Shown here: positions 1 through 9,524 of the stretch, piece by piece
Layout: each line of letters opens with the position of its first letter
Numbering within the stretch: position 1 is the first letter of the stretch
Origin: Mobilitalea sp.
Lineage (GTDB): Bacteria > Bacillota_A > Clostridia > Lachnospirales > Lachnospiraceae
Reading direction: 5' to 3'
DNA length: 15,081 bases
NCBI GenBank assembly: GCA_029974875.1
Contig: JARKQP010000019.1
Coordinates: forward strand, 1-15,081
Translations under genes and position numbers: made by a program
The notes under the pieces: model-generated
Database searches by the model: none
The model's input: the letters and a program-made list of their open reading frames with translations, nothing else
Told to the model about the DNA's origin: nothing

Positions 1-223
1 GCCGGCTATCTATCAAAAGCTGCTGGAAAGCCAATTAGACCAGAGGAAGAAAAAGCTGGCAAAATTAAATAGGCTGTTTCTTCAATATCAGCAGGTTCCG
101 CCCTTTGGAAGTGACAAGTTCGGAGATTACTCGGTTCTTGCCGGGGCACGAATCAGAGAAGAGGCTAATATTAAATGGTTGGAGCTTTGCTTGGAGGCTG
201 TGAAGGCTGAAATAAAAGAATAA
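1..223 (+). CDS. C-terminal fragment, possible PadR-family transcriptional regulator
   Basis: This is the 3' end of a gene that begins before the window; the open frame runs from base 2 to the TAA at 221-223 and gives about 73 residues. The start of the fragment is rich in lysine and glutamine and looks helical or coiled-coil. The end carries an IREEANIKWLE segment, which resembles the C-terminal helical dimerisation region of PadR-type repressors, where an acidic pair precedes a conserved tryptophan. The DNA-binding half is not visible, so the family call is tentative, and another helical regulator is possible. A clear terminator follows 12 bases after the stop, so this gene is not part of the sugar operon downstream. 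Confidence 0.4.
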   Translation, partial: PAIYQKLLESQLDQRKKKLAKLNRLFLQYQQVPPFGSDKFGDYSVLAGARIREEANIKWLELCLEAVKAEIKE

Positions 224-234
224 GTAAATTGAGA

Positions 235-268
235 AACGGTTGTACCAGATAGGGTACAGCCGTTTTTT
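235..268 (+). terminator. Rho-independent terminator of the upstream gene
   Basis: Arms 235-246 (AACGGTTGTACC) and 253-264 pair over 12 bp with one G-U pair around a six-base loop, and a run of six T follows directly at 263-268. This is a textbook intrinsic terminator placed just after the stop at 223. It insulates the PTS locus from the upstream gene. Confidence 0.9.
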
Positions 269-308
269 CAAACTAAAATTACCAGAATAAATGTGCTAAA
301 AAATTGTT

Positions 309-337
309 TTGACTTCCTTTATTAAAAAAAGTATGTT
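309..337 (+). promoter_or_regulatory. Candidate sigma-A promoter of the PRD regulator
   Basis: TTGACT at 309-314 and TATGTT at 332-337 are separated by 17 bases, matching 5 of 6 and 4 of 6 consensus positions. The predicted transcript would start near 343-345. That falls inside the AGGAGGG Shine-Dalgarno at 341-347, so either the true start point is different or this pair is not the real promoter. Confidence 0.4.
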
Positions 338-360
338 AATAGGAGGGAAAGTATTTTTGG

Positions 361-2280
361 ATGAAGGAATGGGAAAGCAAGATGCTGGAAGAGAAGTTGT
401 TTGAAATATTCAAAAGAATGTCTGCAACAGAGTATATATCAGCTGAACGGTTGGCCAAAGCGGTAGGTGTCAGTGAAAAAACCATAAGGACACGGTTGTG
501 CATGTTGGATGATTGGTTGCAGCAAAATCAGGCAGCCCTTATCTCTAAACCAAGATACGGGTACCGGATTATTACAGAGCATTATGATGAATTGTATCAT
601 AGGCTGCTGCAGGAGCAGGAAGGAAGCCAAGGGATACCCGATAATCTGCAGGAGAGGGTACAGTATGTTTTACTGTATTTATTATGCCAGACGAATTATG
701 TAAAGTCAGAGGATTTAATTGATTTTTTATATATATCAAAGGGAACTCTGTCCGGAGTATTAAAACAGGTAGAACAAATCTTAAACAATTACCGATTACG
801 CCTGGATAGACGGCCGAATTATGGAATCAAAATAATAGGACGAGAGTTTGATATCCGTAATTGCATGCTGGAGTATTTCGTAAAAAGAAGCCTGATCGAT
901 ATAGAGCAGGAAAAGCAGAAAGCAGATATTGAAAAAATCACCATTTTGGTGGAAGAATTATTGGGAAAATATGATGTGCATTTGTCTGAAATTGCTTATG
1001 AGAATATAGTTTTAGTATTATACATCACTCTGGAACGAATAAAAAGAGGCCATCAGGTAGAAAGCTTGGATGGACAGCAATATATTGATAAATCGACCCA
1101 AGAATTTCTCATGTTAGAAGAAATTATCGATAAAATGGAGATAGATTATTCAGTTTCTTTTGCAAAGAAGGAACATGATTACCTGCTGCTGCATTTAATG
1201 AGCAAGCAAACTACGAAGGGAGCAAACCAGGAAGAAGCAAGTGTTGTAATTAGTGAAGAAGTAAGTAATCTTGTTGACGGCATGTTAGAATTCATACATC
1301 AGGAAACGATGTATGATTTTTACAGTGATTTTGAAGTACAAATGCTACTAAAACAGCATATGGTCAAAATGGATATTCGCCTTCGTTATCATATTTTTCT
1401 GGATAATCCAATGCTGGAAGAGATAAAAGAAAATCATTTAATTGCATATACAATAGCCACTTTGGCGACAACAGTATTAAAGGATTATTATAAAACAGCT
1501 ATATCCGAGGAAGAAACAGGCTACTTGGCTCTTATCTTCTTGTTGGGCTTGGAGCGCAAGCAAAATGAGGAAAAGCAAAAATTAAATATTCTAATTGTAT
1601 GCGTTTCAGGAAAAGGAAGCTCTCAACTATTAAAGTATAAATACATGCATAGATTTCATGATTACGTTCAAGAGGTCTATACTTGCGATATGCTGGAGTT
1701 AAAAGAATTTGACTTGGAAAAAATCAATTTTGTTTTCACTACAGTGCCGATCCCCTGGGAAATATCAAAACCTGTTGTTGAAATAGGGCTGTTCTTGTAT
1801 GAAAAAGAGGTTCCTAAAATTCTAAAAGTGTTAAAGCAACAGCAGCAGATTGTTTGGGAGCTTTATTTTTCGGAAAAAGGCTTCTGTGATTCCTTGAAAG
1901 CAGAAAAAAAAGAAGAAGCCCTGAAAGAGCTTTGCAGGTATGCGCAAGGGCAGGAAAATATAAAAGAGGATTTGTTTTCTTCCGTGTTAGAAAGGGAAAG
2001 CTATGGTTCCACTGACTTTGGAAATTTAATTGCGGTTCCCCATCCCAATAAAGTAATGGTTGATTATACAAGAGTATATGTGGCGATTTTAGAGAAGCCG
2101 GTCAAATGGGAACGCCAGGAGGTGCAGATCATTTTCCTGACTTTAATCGGAAGAAATGAAGATAAGAATTTACCTAAATTCTATGAAGTATTTTTAGACT
2201 TTTTGATGGATAAAGAGAAAGTCAGACGATTGATACAGACAAGAAAATATGATGTGTTAATTCAATTATTAGAGAAATGA
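361..2280 (+). CDS. PRD-containing PTS-responsive transcriptional activator (LicR/MtlR-type, BglG-related)
   Basis: This 639-residue protein should be a DNA-binding activator whose activity is set by PTS phosphorylation, and it probably controls the EIIABC/GH1 genes just downstream. Visible in order: an N-terminal winged HTH (about 24-72), a second HTH (about 113-175), PRD1 (about 185-285), PRD2 (about 300-400), a GatB-like EIIB domain starting at LNILIVCVSGKGSSQLL with Cys414, and a fructose/mannitol-type EIIA domain (about 500-639) with VPHP at His561. The length is typical for LicR-type proteins. AGGAGGG at 341-347 lies 13 bases before ATG 361, which is rather far; ATG at residue 8 is an alternative start. 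Two of the four usual PRD histidines look replaced (Val219 and Ile392), while His278 and His333 remain. The stop codon overlaps its terminator. Confidence 0.9.
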   Translation: MKEWESKMLEEKLFEIFKRMSATEYISAERLAKAVGVSEKTIRTRLCMLDDWLQQNQAALISKPRYGYRIITEHYDELYHRLLQEQEGSQGIPDNLQERVQYVLLYLLCQTNYVKSEDLIDFLYISKGTLSGVLKQVEQILNNYRLRLDRRPNYGIKIIGREFDIRNCMLEYFVKRSLIDIEQEKQKADIEKITILVEELLGKYDVHLSEIAYENIVLVLYITLERIKRGHQVESLDGQQYIDKSTQEFLMLEEIIDKMEIDYSVSFAKKEHDYLLLHLMSKQTTKGANQEEASVVISEEVSNLVDGMLEFIHQETMYDFYSDFEVQMLLKQHMVKMDIRLRYHIFLDNPMLEEIKENHLIAYTIATLATTVLKDYYKTAISEEETGYLALIFLLGLERKQNEEKQKLNILIVCVSGKGSSQLLKYKYMHRFHDYVQEVYTCDMLELKEFDLEKINFVFTTVPIPWEISKPVVEIGLFLYEKEVPKILKVLKQQQQIVWELYFSEKGFCDSLKAEKKEEALKELCRYAQGQENIKEDLFSSVLERESYGSTDFGNLIAVPHPNKVMVDYTRVYVAILEKPVKWERQEVQIIFLTLIGRNEDKNLPKFYEVFLDFLMDKEKVRRLIQTRKYDVLIQLLEK

Positions 2281-2321
2281 ATGCCATGTTCAACTGTTGC
2301 CAGATTGAATATGGCATTTTT
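2280..2321 (+). terminator. Intrinsic terminator after the PRD regulator
   Basis: Arms 2280-2293 and 2305-2318 pair over 14 bp (one G-U) around an 11-base loop, and T residues at 2317-2321 follow. The left arm begins on the last base of the regulator's stop codon. It should end the regulator transcript before the PTS genes, unless read-through or antitermination occurs. Confidence 0.8.
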
Positions 2322-2376
2322 ATAGCTGGAGTTGGATAGGGATATTTGCTAAGCTAAACACAAGGAGGCAGAAGAT

Positions 2377-2691
2377 ATGGATTTAGAGGAAATTGTTATG
2401 AGTATTATTGTCAATGGCGGTGATGCCAAGAGTAAGGCGTTGGAAGCAATTCAGGCAGCCAGTGAAGGCAGCTTTTTGGTTGCCGGGGAAAAAATAAAGG
2501 AATGCGAAAAAGCATTGAGGCAGGCGCATGAGGTTCAGACAGAGCTTTTAACACAGGAAGCAGCCGGTAAAGAAAAGCTTACCGTAACTCTTCTCATGGT
2601 GCATGCGCAGGATCATATGATGAATGCTCTTACAACAAAGGATTTAGCGTTAGAGATGATCGAGATGTATAAAAGAATTAATAAAAATTAA
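2377..2691 (+). CDS. PTS lactose/cellobiose-type EIIA component
   Basis: A 104-residue cytoplasmic phosphocarrier of the Lac family. It accepts phosphate from HPr and passes it to the EIIB encoded next. The all-helical family pattern is clear: an N-terminal amphipathic helix (IIVNGGDAKSKALEAI), a central helix, and the C-terminal LMVHAQDHMM motif. His76 is the expected phosphorylation site and Asp79 the expected metal ligand of the trimer (spaced as His78 and Asp81 in the lactococcal enzyme). The length equals that of the family. AAGGAGG at 2362-2368 lies eight bases before the ATG. It is the first gene of the transport operon, and 19 bases separate it from EIIB. The sequence does not separate cellobiose from lactose or chitobiose; the GH1 neighbour favours beta-glucosides. 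Confidence 0.93.
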   Translation: MDLEEIVMSIIVNGGDAKSKALEAIQAASEGSFLVAGEKIKECEKALRQAHEVQTELLTQEAAGKEKLTVTLLMVHAQDHMMNALTTKDLALEMIEMYKRINKN

Positions 2692-2710
2692 GCAGGAAAG
2701 GAGGGCAAAA

Positions 2711-3019
2711 ATGACGTATATTACATTGTTATGTGCGGGTGGAATGTCTACCAGTATTTTGGCGAAGAAAATGGAAAAGGAAGCGCAGAGCCAGGGAAAA
2801 GAAGTGAAGGTAATAGCTATGTCTGAATCGGCGTTTAAAACCCATAAGGAACCGACAGATGTTTTGCTTTTAGGTCCGCAGGTTGGACATATTCTGGACC
2901 GTATGAAAAAAGAGTGTGAACCAAAAGGAATTAAGGTAGCAATGATTGATAGGATGATTTACGGACAAATGAATGGGAAAGCGGTTCTGGAGAAGGCACT
3001 CGCTTTATTAGAGGAATAG
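2711..3019 (+). CDS. PTS lactose/cellobiose-type EIIB component
   Basis: A 102-residue cytoplasmic phosphotransfer protein that takes phosphate from EIIA and gives it to the sugar bound in EIIC. The N-terminus MTYITLLCAGGMSTSIL holds the P-loop with phosphorylated Cys8, a hallmark of CelA/ChbB-type EIIB. The rest alternates beta strands and helices as in the family (VLLLGPQVGHILDRM, then the VAMID strand near residues 75-80). The length is full. AAAGGAGG at 2697-2704 sits six bases before the ATG. The stop TAG is four bases from the start of the phosphatase gene, so the two are probably translationally coupled. The substrate is inferred from context only. Confidence 0.93.
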   Translation: MTYITLLCAGGMSTSILAKKMEKEAQSQGKEVKVIAMSESAFKTHKEPTDVLLLGPQVGHILDRMKKECEPKGIKVAMIDRMIYGQMNGKAVLEKALALLEE

Positions 3020-3023
3020 GGGT

Positions 3024-3825
3024 ATGAAAACAGAGAGGCAGGTAGAGCTGGAAGGGGCATATAATTTCCGTGATATTGGCGGTTATCGGACGATGGACGG
3101 ACATAGGGTCAGGAAAGGATTGCTATATCGTTCAGATGAACTGTGTTATTGTACAGAAAACGATGTGAAGGTGCTTCAGAACCTGGGTCTAAAAAGTATC
3201 ATTGATTACCGCAGCGAACGGGAGAGAAAAGGAAAAGAGGATGTTGTTATAGAGGATGTAACAATATATTATCTTGATCCAAAGGCAGATGTGGCAGCTA
3301 TGGCATCGGCGGGACTGGCAGAGCTGACGGAACACGGATACAATGAATTGACGGCAGCTGCGGCAAAAAAACTAATGGTAGAGCAGAACCGCCAATTTGT
3401 ATTGGCAGAAAGCAGCAAAGCAGCTTATCAGGAAATGTTTCGATTGATTTTAGACAAAACCAACTTACCATTGGTACAGCATTGCCGTGGCGGAAAAGAC
3501 CGGACGGGGTATGGGGCAGCTTTAATATTGCTATTATTGGGCGTTGGGAAAGAAACTGTATTACAGGACTATATGGACACAAATTTATGTAAATATGAAA
3601 AAAACCAAAATAGTCTGCAGGCATTATTAGAAAAAACCCATAATGAAGATTTCGTGCAAGCGGTCCGTTATTTAAAGGAAGCAGAGGAAGAATTTCTTTT
3701 AACAGCACTTGATGAAATAACAAAGCAATATGGAACAGTGGAAGAGTATGCGATGCAGGAATTAGGTCTAACAAAGGAACGACAGAAAACATTAAAAGAG
3801 ATGTTTTTAGAGGAGGTATGGGAAT

Positions 3826-3836
<11 letters not shown>
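3024..3836 (+). CDS. Tyrosine/dual-specificity phosphatase family protein in a PTS operon
   Basis: This 270-residue protein carries the CX5R phosphatase signature in HCRGGKDRTG, with Cys154 as nucleophile and Arg160 as phosphate-binding arginine. The N-terminal NFRDIGGYRT block followed by LLYRSDEL and IIDYRSERE is typical of the Y_phosphatase3 group, which contains bacterial proteins active on phosphotyrosine and on phosphoinositides (LipA-like). No signal peptide or membrane segment is seen, so it should act in the cytoplasm. It starts four bases after EIIB, with weak ribosome-site material inside the end of EIIB, and overlaps the EIIC start by 11 bases, so its expression is tied to the PTS. 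Its substrate is unknown; a phosphosugar, a phosphoprotein of the PTS or an unrelated target are all possible. The family is confident and the role is not. Confidence 0.88.
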
Positions 3837-6559
<2,723 letters not shown>

Positions 6560-6685
6560 ACAAATACAGTATTACTCTGCAGGACGAACAGAATGAAAAA
6601 TAGGAAGGCGATATCCTTTGCGGTTGCTTGATGTATACCCCATTGTTTATCAAATGGATATACGTCAGCTAAAGGTATTATTCAC

Positions 6686-6748
6686 AAACGGTACCCTGAT
6701 AGTAAGACACAGAAAAAGAAGCTGTGCCTTACTATCAGGGTACCGTTT
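6686..6748. terminator. Long inverted repeat between convergent operons, probable bidirectional terminator
   Basis: Arms 6686-6706 and 6728-6748 are perfect 21-base complements. Inside them, after a single mismatch, CACAG (6708-6712) pairs with CTGTG (6722-6726) around a nine-base loop. The hairpin starts 126 bases after the GH1 stop and lies 15 bases beyond the esterase stop on the other strand, so it can end both transcripts. Neither side has a long T run beyond the GTTT that closes each arm, so it may instead be a 3' stabilising structure. Confidence 0.6.
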
Positions 6749-6763
6749 ATCCCTTAATAATCT

Positions 6764-7567
6764 TTATATTTTTCTTGCTCTCATTTTTGCATATGGATCT
6801 GTTCTGGGAATCCACTTTAAGAATTCCTCCACCTGCATGTTCCAGAATCTCCATTCATGTCCATATCCGGGTACGGATAACCAGGTTACATTTGCTTCAT
6901 GGGCTAAAAGGGTCTCTTTAAAATCCAGGTTCATCTGGTAGAGCATATCCTCCGTGCCACAGGACAGATAAATTGGAGGCAGGGATTTTTTTTCTGTCTT
7001 TGCCTGCCCAAGCAAATACTCACAGTCATAGGGGCCATCCTCTTCCCCTGTGTTCTCCAATACTTTGACTGCCCCGGAAAAGGCCCCGATGGCTGCATAT
7101 TTTTCCGGCTTGCCCAGTCCGTGCAAAAGCGCTCCGTAGCCACCCATAGATAATCCTGCAATATAAGTATGCTCGGGCTTATCAGATACCGGAAACATAT
7201 TGGTAATGAACTCCGGCACTTCTTCATCCAGAAAACGGAAGAATTCATCCCCGCCCGGTACATTGCGGTAAAATTTATTTTCTCCCGAAATCATAACAAC
7301 TGCAATATTGCGTTCTTCCGCAAACATTTCCACATTGCTATAGCTGCACCAGTCACCGTTGTTGTTTCCAAATCCGTGCAATAAATACAAAACCGGATAT
7401 TTTCCGTTTATTACATGGGATGCTTTTGTTCCCTCAAACCCCATGGATTCTGGTATGGTGGCGGTGGGAATTACAACTGTCATTGCGACAGTTCTTTTTA
7501 ATACATAAGAAATTACTTTACACTCAAATCTTGCCATAATAATGTCCATGCCCATCATTTTGGGCAT
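6764..7567 (-). CDS. Alpha/beta-hydrolase esterase (putative esterase D / EstA-like family)
   Basis: A 267-residue serine esterase of the PF00756-like group, which includes tributyrin, acetyl-xylan, feruloyl and S-formylglutathione esterases. The catalytic triad is visible: Ser140 in GLSMGGYG, Asp207 in CGTEDMLY and His237 in GYGHEW. YLLHGFGNN is the oxyanion-hole strand. No signal peptide is seen, so it should act in the cytoplasm. It is the last gene of the - strand sugar-uptake operon, which suggests removal of acyl groups from an imported oligosaccharide. The start is uncertain. ATG 7567 has only a close GAGG, ATG 7558 overlaps a small upstream ORF as ATGA, and MARFECK at 7537 best fits the usual family N-terminus. 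Residue numbers refer to ATG 7567. Confidence 0.88.
   Translation of the reverse strand: MPKMMGMDIIMARFECKVISYVLKRTVAMTVVIPTATIPESMGFEGTKASHVINGKYPVLYLLHGFGNNNGDWCSYSNVEMFAEERNIAVVMISGENKFYRNVPGGDEFFRFLDEEVPEFITNMFPVSDKPEHTYIAGLSMGGYGALLHGLGKPEKYAAIGAFSGAVKVLENTGEEDGPYDCEYLLGQAKTEKKSLPPIYLSCGTEDMLYQMNLDFKETLLAHEANVTWLSVPGYGHEWRFWNMQVEEFLKWIPRTDPYAKMRARKI
7548..7567 (-). repeat. Hairpin over the first esterase start codon
   Basis: ATGCCCA and TGGGCAT form a perfect 7-bp inverted repeat with a six-base loop. On the coding strand the left arm contains ATG 7567 and the loop contains ATG 7558. It could hinder initiation at these codons or favour a start further in. Confidence 0.4.
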
Positions 7568-7605
7568 TGCCCTCTACTGCACAGATTGCCATGAAAGTGC
7601 GGCAT
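7555..7605 (-). CDS. Possible leader ORF of 16 residues upstream of the esterase
   Basis: ATG 7605 opens a frame reading MPHFHGNLCSRGQCPK, ending at TGA 7557-7555. It has GGGAGG nine bases upstream (7615-7620), inside a 12-base stretch AAGGGAGGACCG (7622-7611) that is identical to the ribosome-site region of the LplB-like permease gene (9518-9507). Its stop overlaps the esterase ATG 7558 as ATGA, the usual arrangement for translational coupling. It is very short and I recognise no family, so it may be a regulatory leader or a remnant. The two HxH histidines and two cysteines are notable but prove nothing. Confidence 0.25.
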   Translation of the reverse strand: MPHFHGNLCSRGQCPK

Positions 7606-7670
7606 GGACCCGGTCCTCCCTTCATTTACATATTTTGTTTTTCAACTTATCCTCCTCTTTTCGCTGTCCT

Positions 7671-8561
7671 TTATCCTTTTACTGCGCCTAGGGCAATTCC
7701 CTTTGCAAAGTACTTCTGCAAAAAAGGATAGATAACCAGTATCGGCAGCAGTGCCACAAAAGCAATAGCCATCCTTACACTTACAGTTGGAATCTTCATT
7801 AGTGCATTTGCAGAAGAAGCCGAGGCATTGGCTTGCAGTGCCTGCGCATCCTGTATCATTTTATTCAGCAGCAGCTGTACGGTATAGAGCTTTGTGTCAT
7901 TTACATAATATAGTCCATTTGTCCAATCATTCCAATAGCTCAAGCCGGTAAACAGTCCTATTGTCACCAGAATTGGAGTACCCATTGGAAGTACGATTTT
8001 GCGGAAAATATAGAAATAGGATGCTCCGTCAATTTTACCTGCTTCATATAGCGCTTCCGGGATGCTGGTCATAAAGTAGGTACGGATTAGAACCACGTTC
8101 ATGGCACTTAACATGAAGTTTGGTACAATCAGTGCCCATATTGTATTTTTTATATGGAATACATTTGACCACATCAGGTAAGAGGGTACCAATCCTCCAT
8201 TAAACAGCATTGTGAAAAATATGTAAAAGCTGATGATGTTACGGAAGGGCAGTTTTTTCACCGATAAGGCATAGGCCATGGTGCTGGATAATGTCAGGTT
8301 TAGAACCGTTCCAAGGATAGTAACCAGAATGGTCATGCCATAGGCCCGAAACAGGGTCGTTCCATTTGCCAGAATATACCGGTAAGCGGCTAGGCTGAAT
8401 TCCCTGGGGAAAAAGGAATATCCGTATTTCAGCAGTGATGCATCCGACGATATGGAGGACATGAACAATAGTACCAGGGGGAATACCATAATAATGGTAA
8501 TAAGGATCATTACTGTATTGATCAGGATCTGGTAGCGCCAGTAAGATTTTGATTTTATCAT
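7671..8561 (-). CDS. CUT1-family ABC sugar permease, LplC/YtcP-like
   Basis: A 296-residue inner-membrane permease with six predicted helices, the second half of the heterodimeric channel for an oligosaccharide. The cytoplasmic EAA loop that docks on the ATPase is clear, from Glu173 in EAGKIDGASYF to the IVLP at about 192. The N-terminal hydrophobic helix after IKSKSYWRYQ and the C-terminal KYFAKGIALGAVKG are typical of LplC-type partners in Lachnospiraceae and Paenibacillus sugar loci. The start at 8561 is chosen because AGGAGGA lies just upstream (8573-8567); the frame extends to 8615, but that would overlap the preceding permease and add a non-hydrophobic tail. The gap to the preceding permease is 10 bases. 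Confidence 0.92.
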   Translation of the reverse strand: MIKSKSYWRYQILINTVMILITIIMVFPLVLLFMSSISSDASLLKYGYSFFPREFSLAAYRYILANGTTLFRAYGMTILVTILGTVLNLTLSSTMAYALSVKKLPFRNIISFYIFFTMLFNGGLVPSYLMWSNVFHIKNTIWALIVPNFMLSAMNVVLIRTYFMTSIPEALYEAGKIDGASYFYIFRKIVLPMGTPILVTIGLFTGLSYWNDWTNGLYYVNDTKLYTVQLLLNKMIQDAQALQANASASSANALMKIPTVSVRMAIAFVALLPILVIYPFLQKYFAKGIALGAVKG

Positions 8562-8566
8562 TTCAC

Positions 8567-8573
8567 TCCTCCT
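8567..8573 (-). promoter_or_regulatory. Ribosome binding site fixing the LplC-like start
   Basis: AGGAGGA on the - strand lies five bases before ATG 8561 and overlaps the stop codon of the LplB-like permease. It supports the shorter 296-residue product over a start at 8615. Confidence 0.8.
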
Positions 8574-9504
8574 AAAACATCGCATTATCTTTGCTGAATT
8601 TACGAACCATACCATTTACACTCATTACCAGCAGGAAGCCTACTACGGATTGGAAAAAGCCTGCCGCGGCGGAGCGTCCCAGTCCCCCTGTTGTCATTAG
8701 AGCCCGGTATACGTAAGTATCAATGGTGTTTGTGACATCATATAAGCTGCCGGAATTCTGTGGCACCTGATAGAAGAGGCCAAAATCAGAGGAAAAAATC
8801 CGGCCCACCCCCAGGATTGTCAGGGTTATAATGGAAGGAACCAGACATGGGATTGTAATCTTCTTAATCTGCTGCCAGCGGGTAGCTCCGTCCAGCTTTG
8901 CCGCTTCATAAAAGGCTCCGTCAATACCGGCAATACCGGCAATATAGATCAAGGTTCCATAACCGCACCCTTTCCAGAGATTAACAAGCACAAGAATGAA
9001 GGGCCAGTATTTTGGTTCCGAATACCACTTAACCGTATCCAGATCCAGGGGTTCCAGGATTCCTTTATTCAGGATACCGTTTTCCGCACTGAGGAATGCA
9101 AATACAATATAGCTTACTATAATGATGGAGATGAGAAAGGGGAGCATAATAGCACTTTGATAAATCTTTTTTGCCCTTTTTGACACTACATCCGTAATCA
9201 AAATGGCCAGTAAAATGCCGACGGCTGTTCCCAGTATCAAAAAAACTACATTATAGGATAAGGTATTGCGGATAATGATCCAGGCATCCCGCTGAAATAA
9301 ATAAGTAAAATTGTCAAGTCCTACCCAGTCACTATGATAGATGCCTTTTGCTTTGTTGTATTTTTTAAAGGCTACAATGATTCCCGTCATCGGTATATAA
9401 TTATTGATGAACAGATACACGGCCCCCGGAAGAATCATGATATACAGAGGAATGTATTGCTTCATCTGCGTCCAGGTCATTCTTCGCTTTTTTTCCCTTT
9501 TCAT
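8572..9504 (-). CDS. CUT1-family ABC sugar permease, LplB-like
   Basis: A 310-residue membrane protein with six predicted helices, partner of the LplC-like permease. The N-terminus is basic (KREKKRRMTW) and leads into helix 1 (YIMILPGAVYLFINNYIPM). The segment GIIVAFKKYNKAKGI is typical of LplB proteins. The EAA loop runs from Glu200 in EAAKLDGATRW to ITIP. GGGAGG lies about seven bases before ATG 9504. The gene is 20 bases downstream of the binding-protein gene and 10 bases upstream of its partner, so the three are one operon. The exact sugar cannot be read from the sequence; related systems import plant-derived oligosaccharides. Confidence 0.92.
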   Translation of the reverse strand: MKREKKRRMTWTQMKQYIPLYIMILPGAVYLFINNYIPMTGIIVAFKKYNKAKGIYHSDWVGLDNFTYLFQRDAWIIIRNTLSYNVVFLILGTAVGILLAILITDVVSKRAKKIYQSAIMLPFLISIIIVSYIVFAFLSAENGILNKGILEPLDLDTVKWYSEPKYWPFILVLVNLWKGCGYGTLIYIAGIAGIDGAFYEAAKLDGATRWQQIKKITIPCLVPSIITLTILGVGRIFSSDFGLFYQVPQNSGSLYDVTNTIDTYVYRALMTTGGLGRSAAAGFFQSVVGFLLVMSVNGMVRKFSKDNAMF

Positions 9505-9524
9505 GACGGTCCTCCCTTATCTGT

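Noticed and set aside
281..360. Catabolite-repression (cre) operator before the regulator
   Set aside because: I looked here, in 2322-2376 and in 11043-11159 for a cre-like palindrome and saw none close enough to consensus.
2313..2326. Sigma-54-like promoter (GG, ten bases, GC) before EIIA
   Set aside because: TGGCAT-N5-TAGCT matches the first half only, lies inside the terminator, and the adjacent regulator has no AAA+ domain of the LevR type.
3298..3792. 164-codon open frame on the - strand
   Set aside because: It lies entirely within the phosphatase gene on the other strand, has no recognisable domain, and the phosphatase motif proves which strand codes.
6629..6667. Imperfect hairpin upstream of the long inverted repeat
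   Set aside because: The 17-base arms have three mismatches and no T run, so it is weak compared with the adjacent perfect repeat and may be chance.
6618..6941. 107-codon open frame on the + strand after GH1
   Set aside because: It runs through the long inverted repeat and into the esterase gene on the other strand, with no ribosome site and no family signal.
7625..7632. A further TTTACATA octamer upstream of the esterase as a second regulator site
   Set aside because: Copies also occur inside coding regions (697-704, 3586-3593, 7900-7907, 13463-13470), so a single copy without an inverted partner is not evidence.
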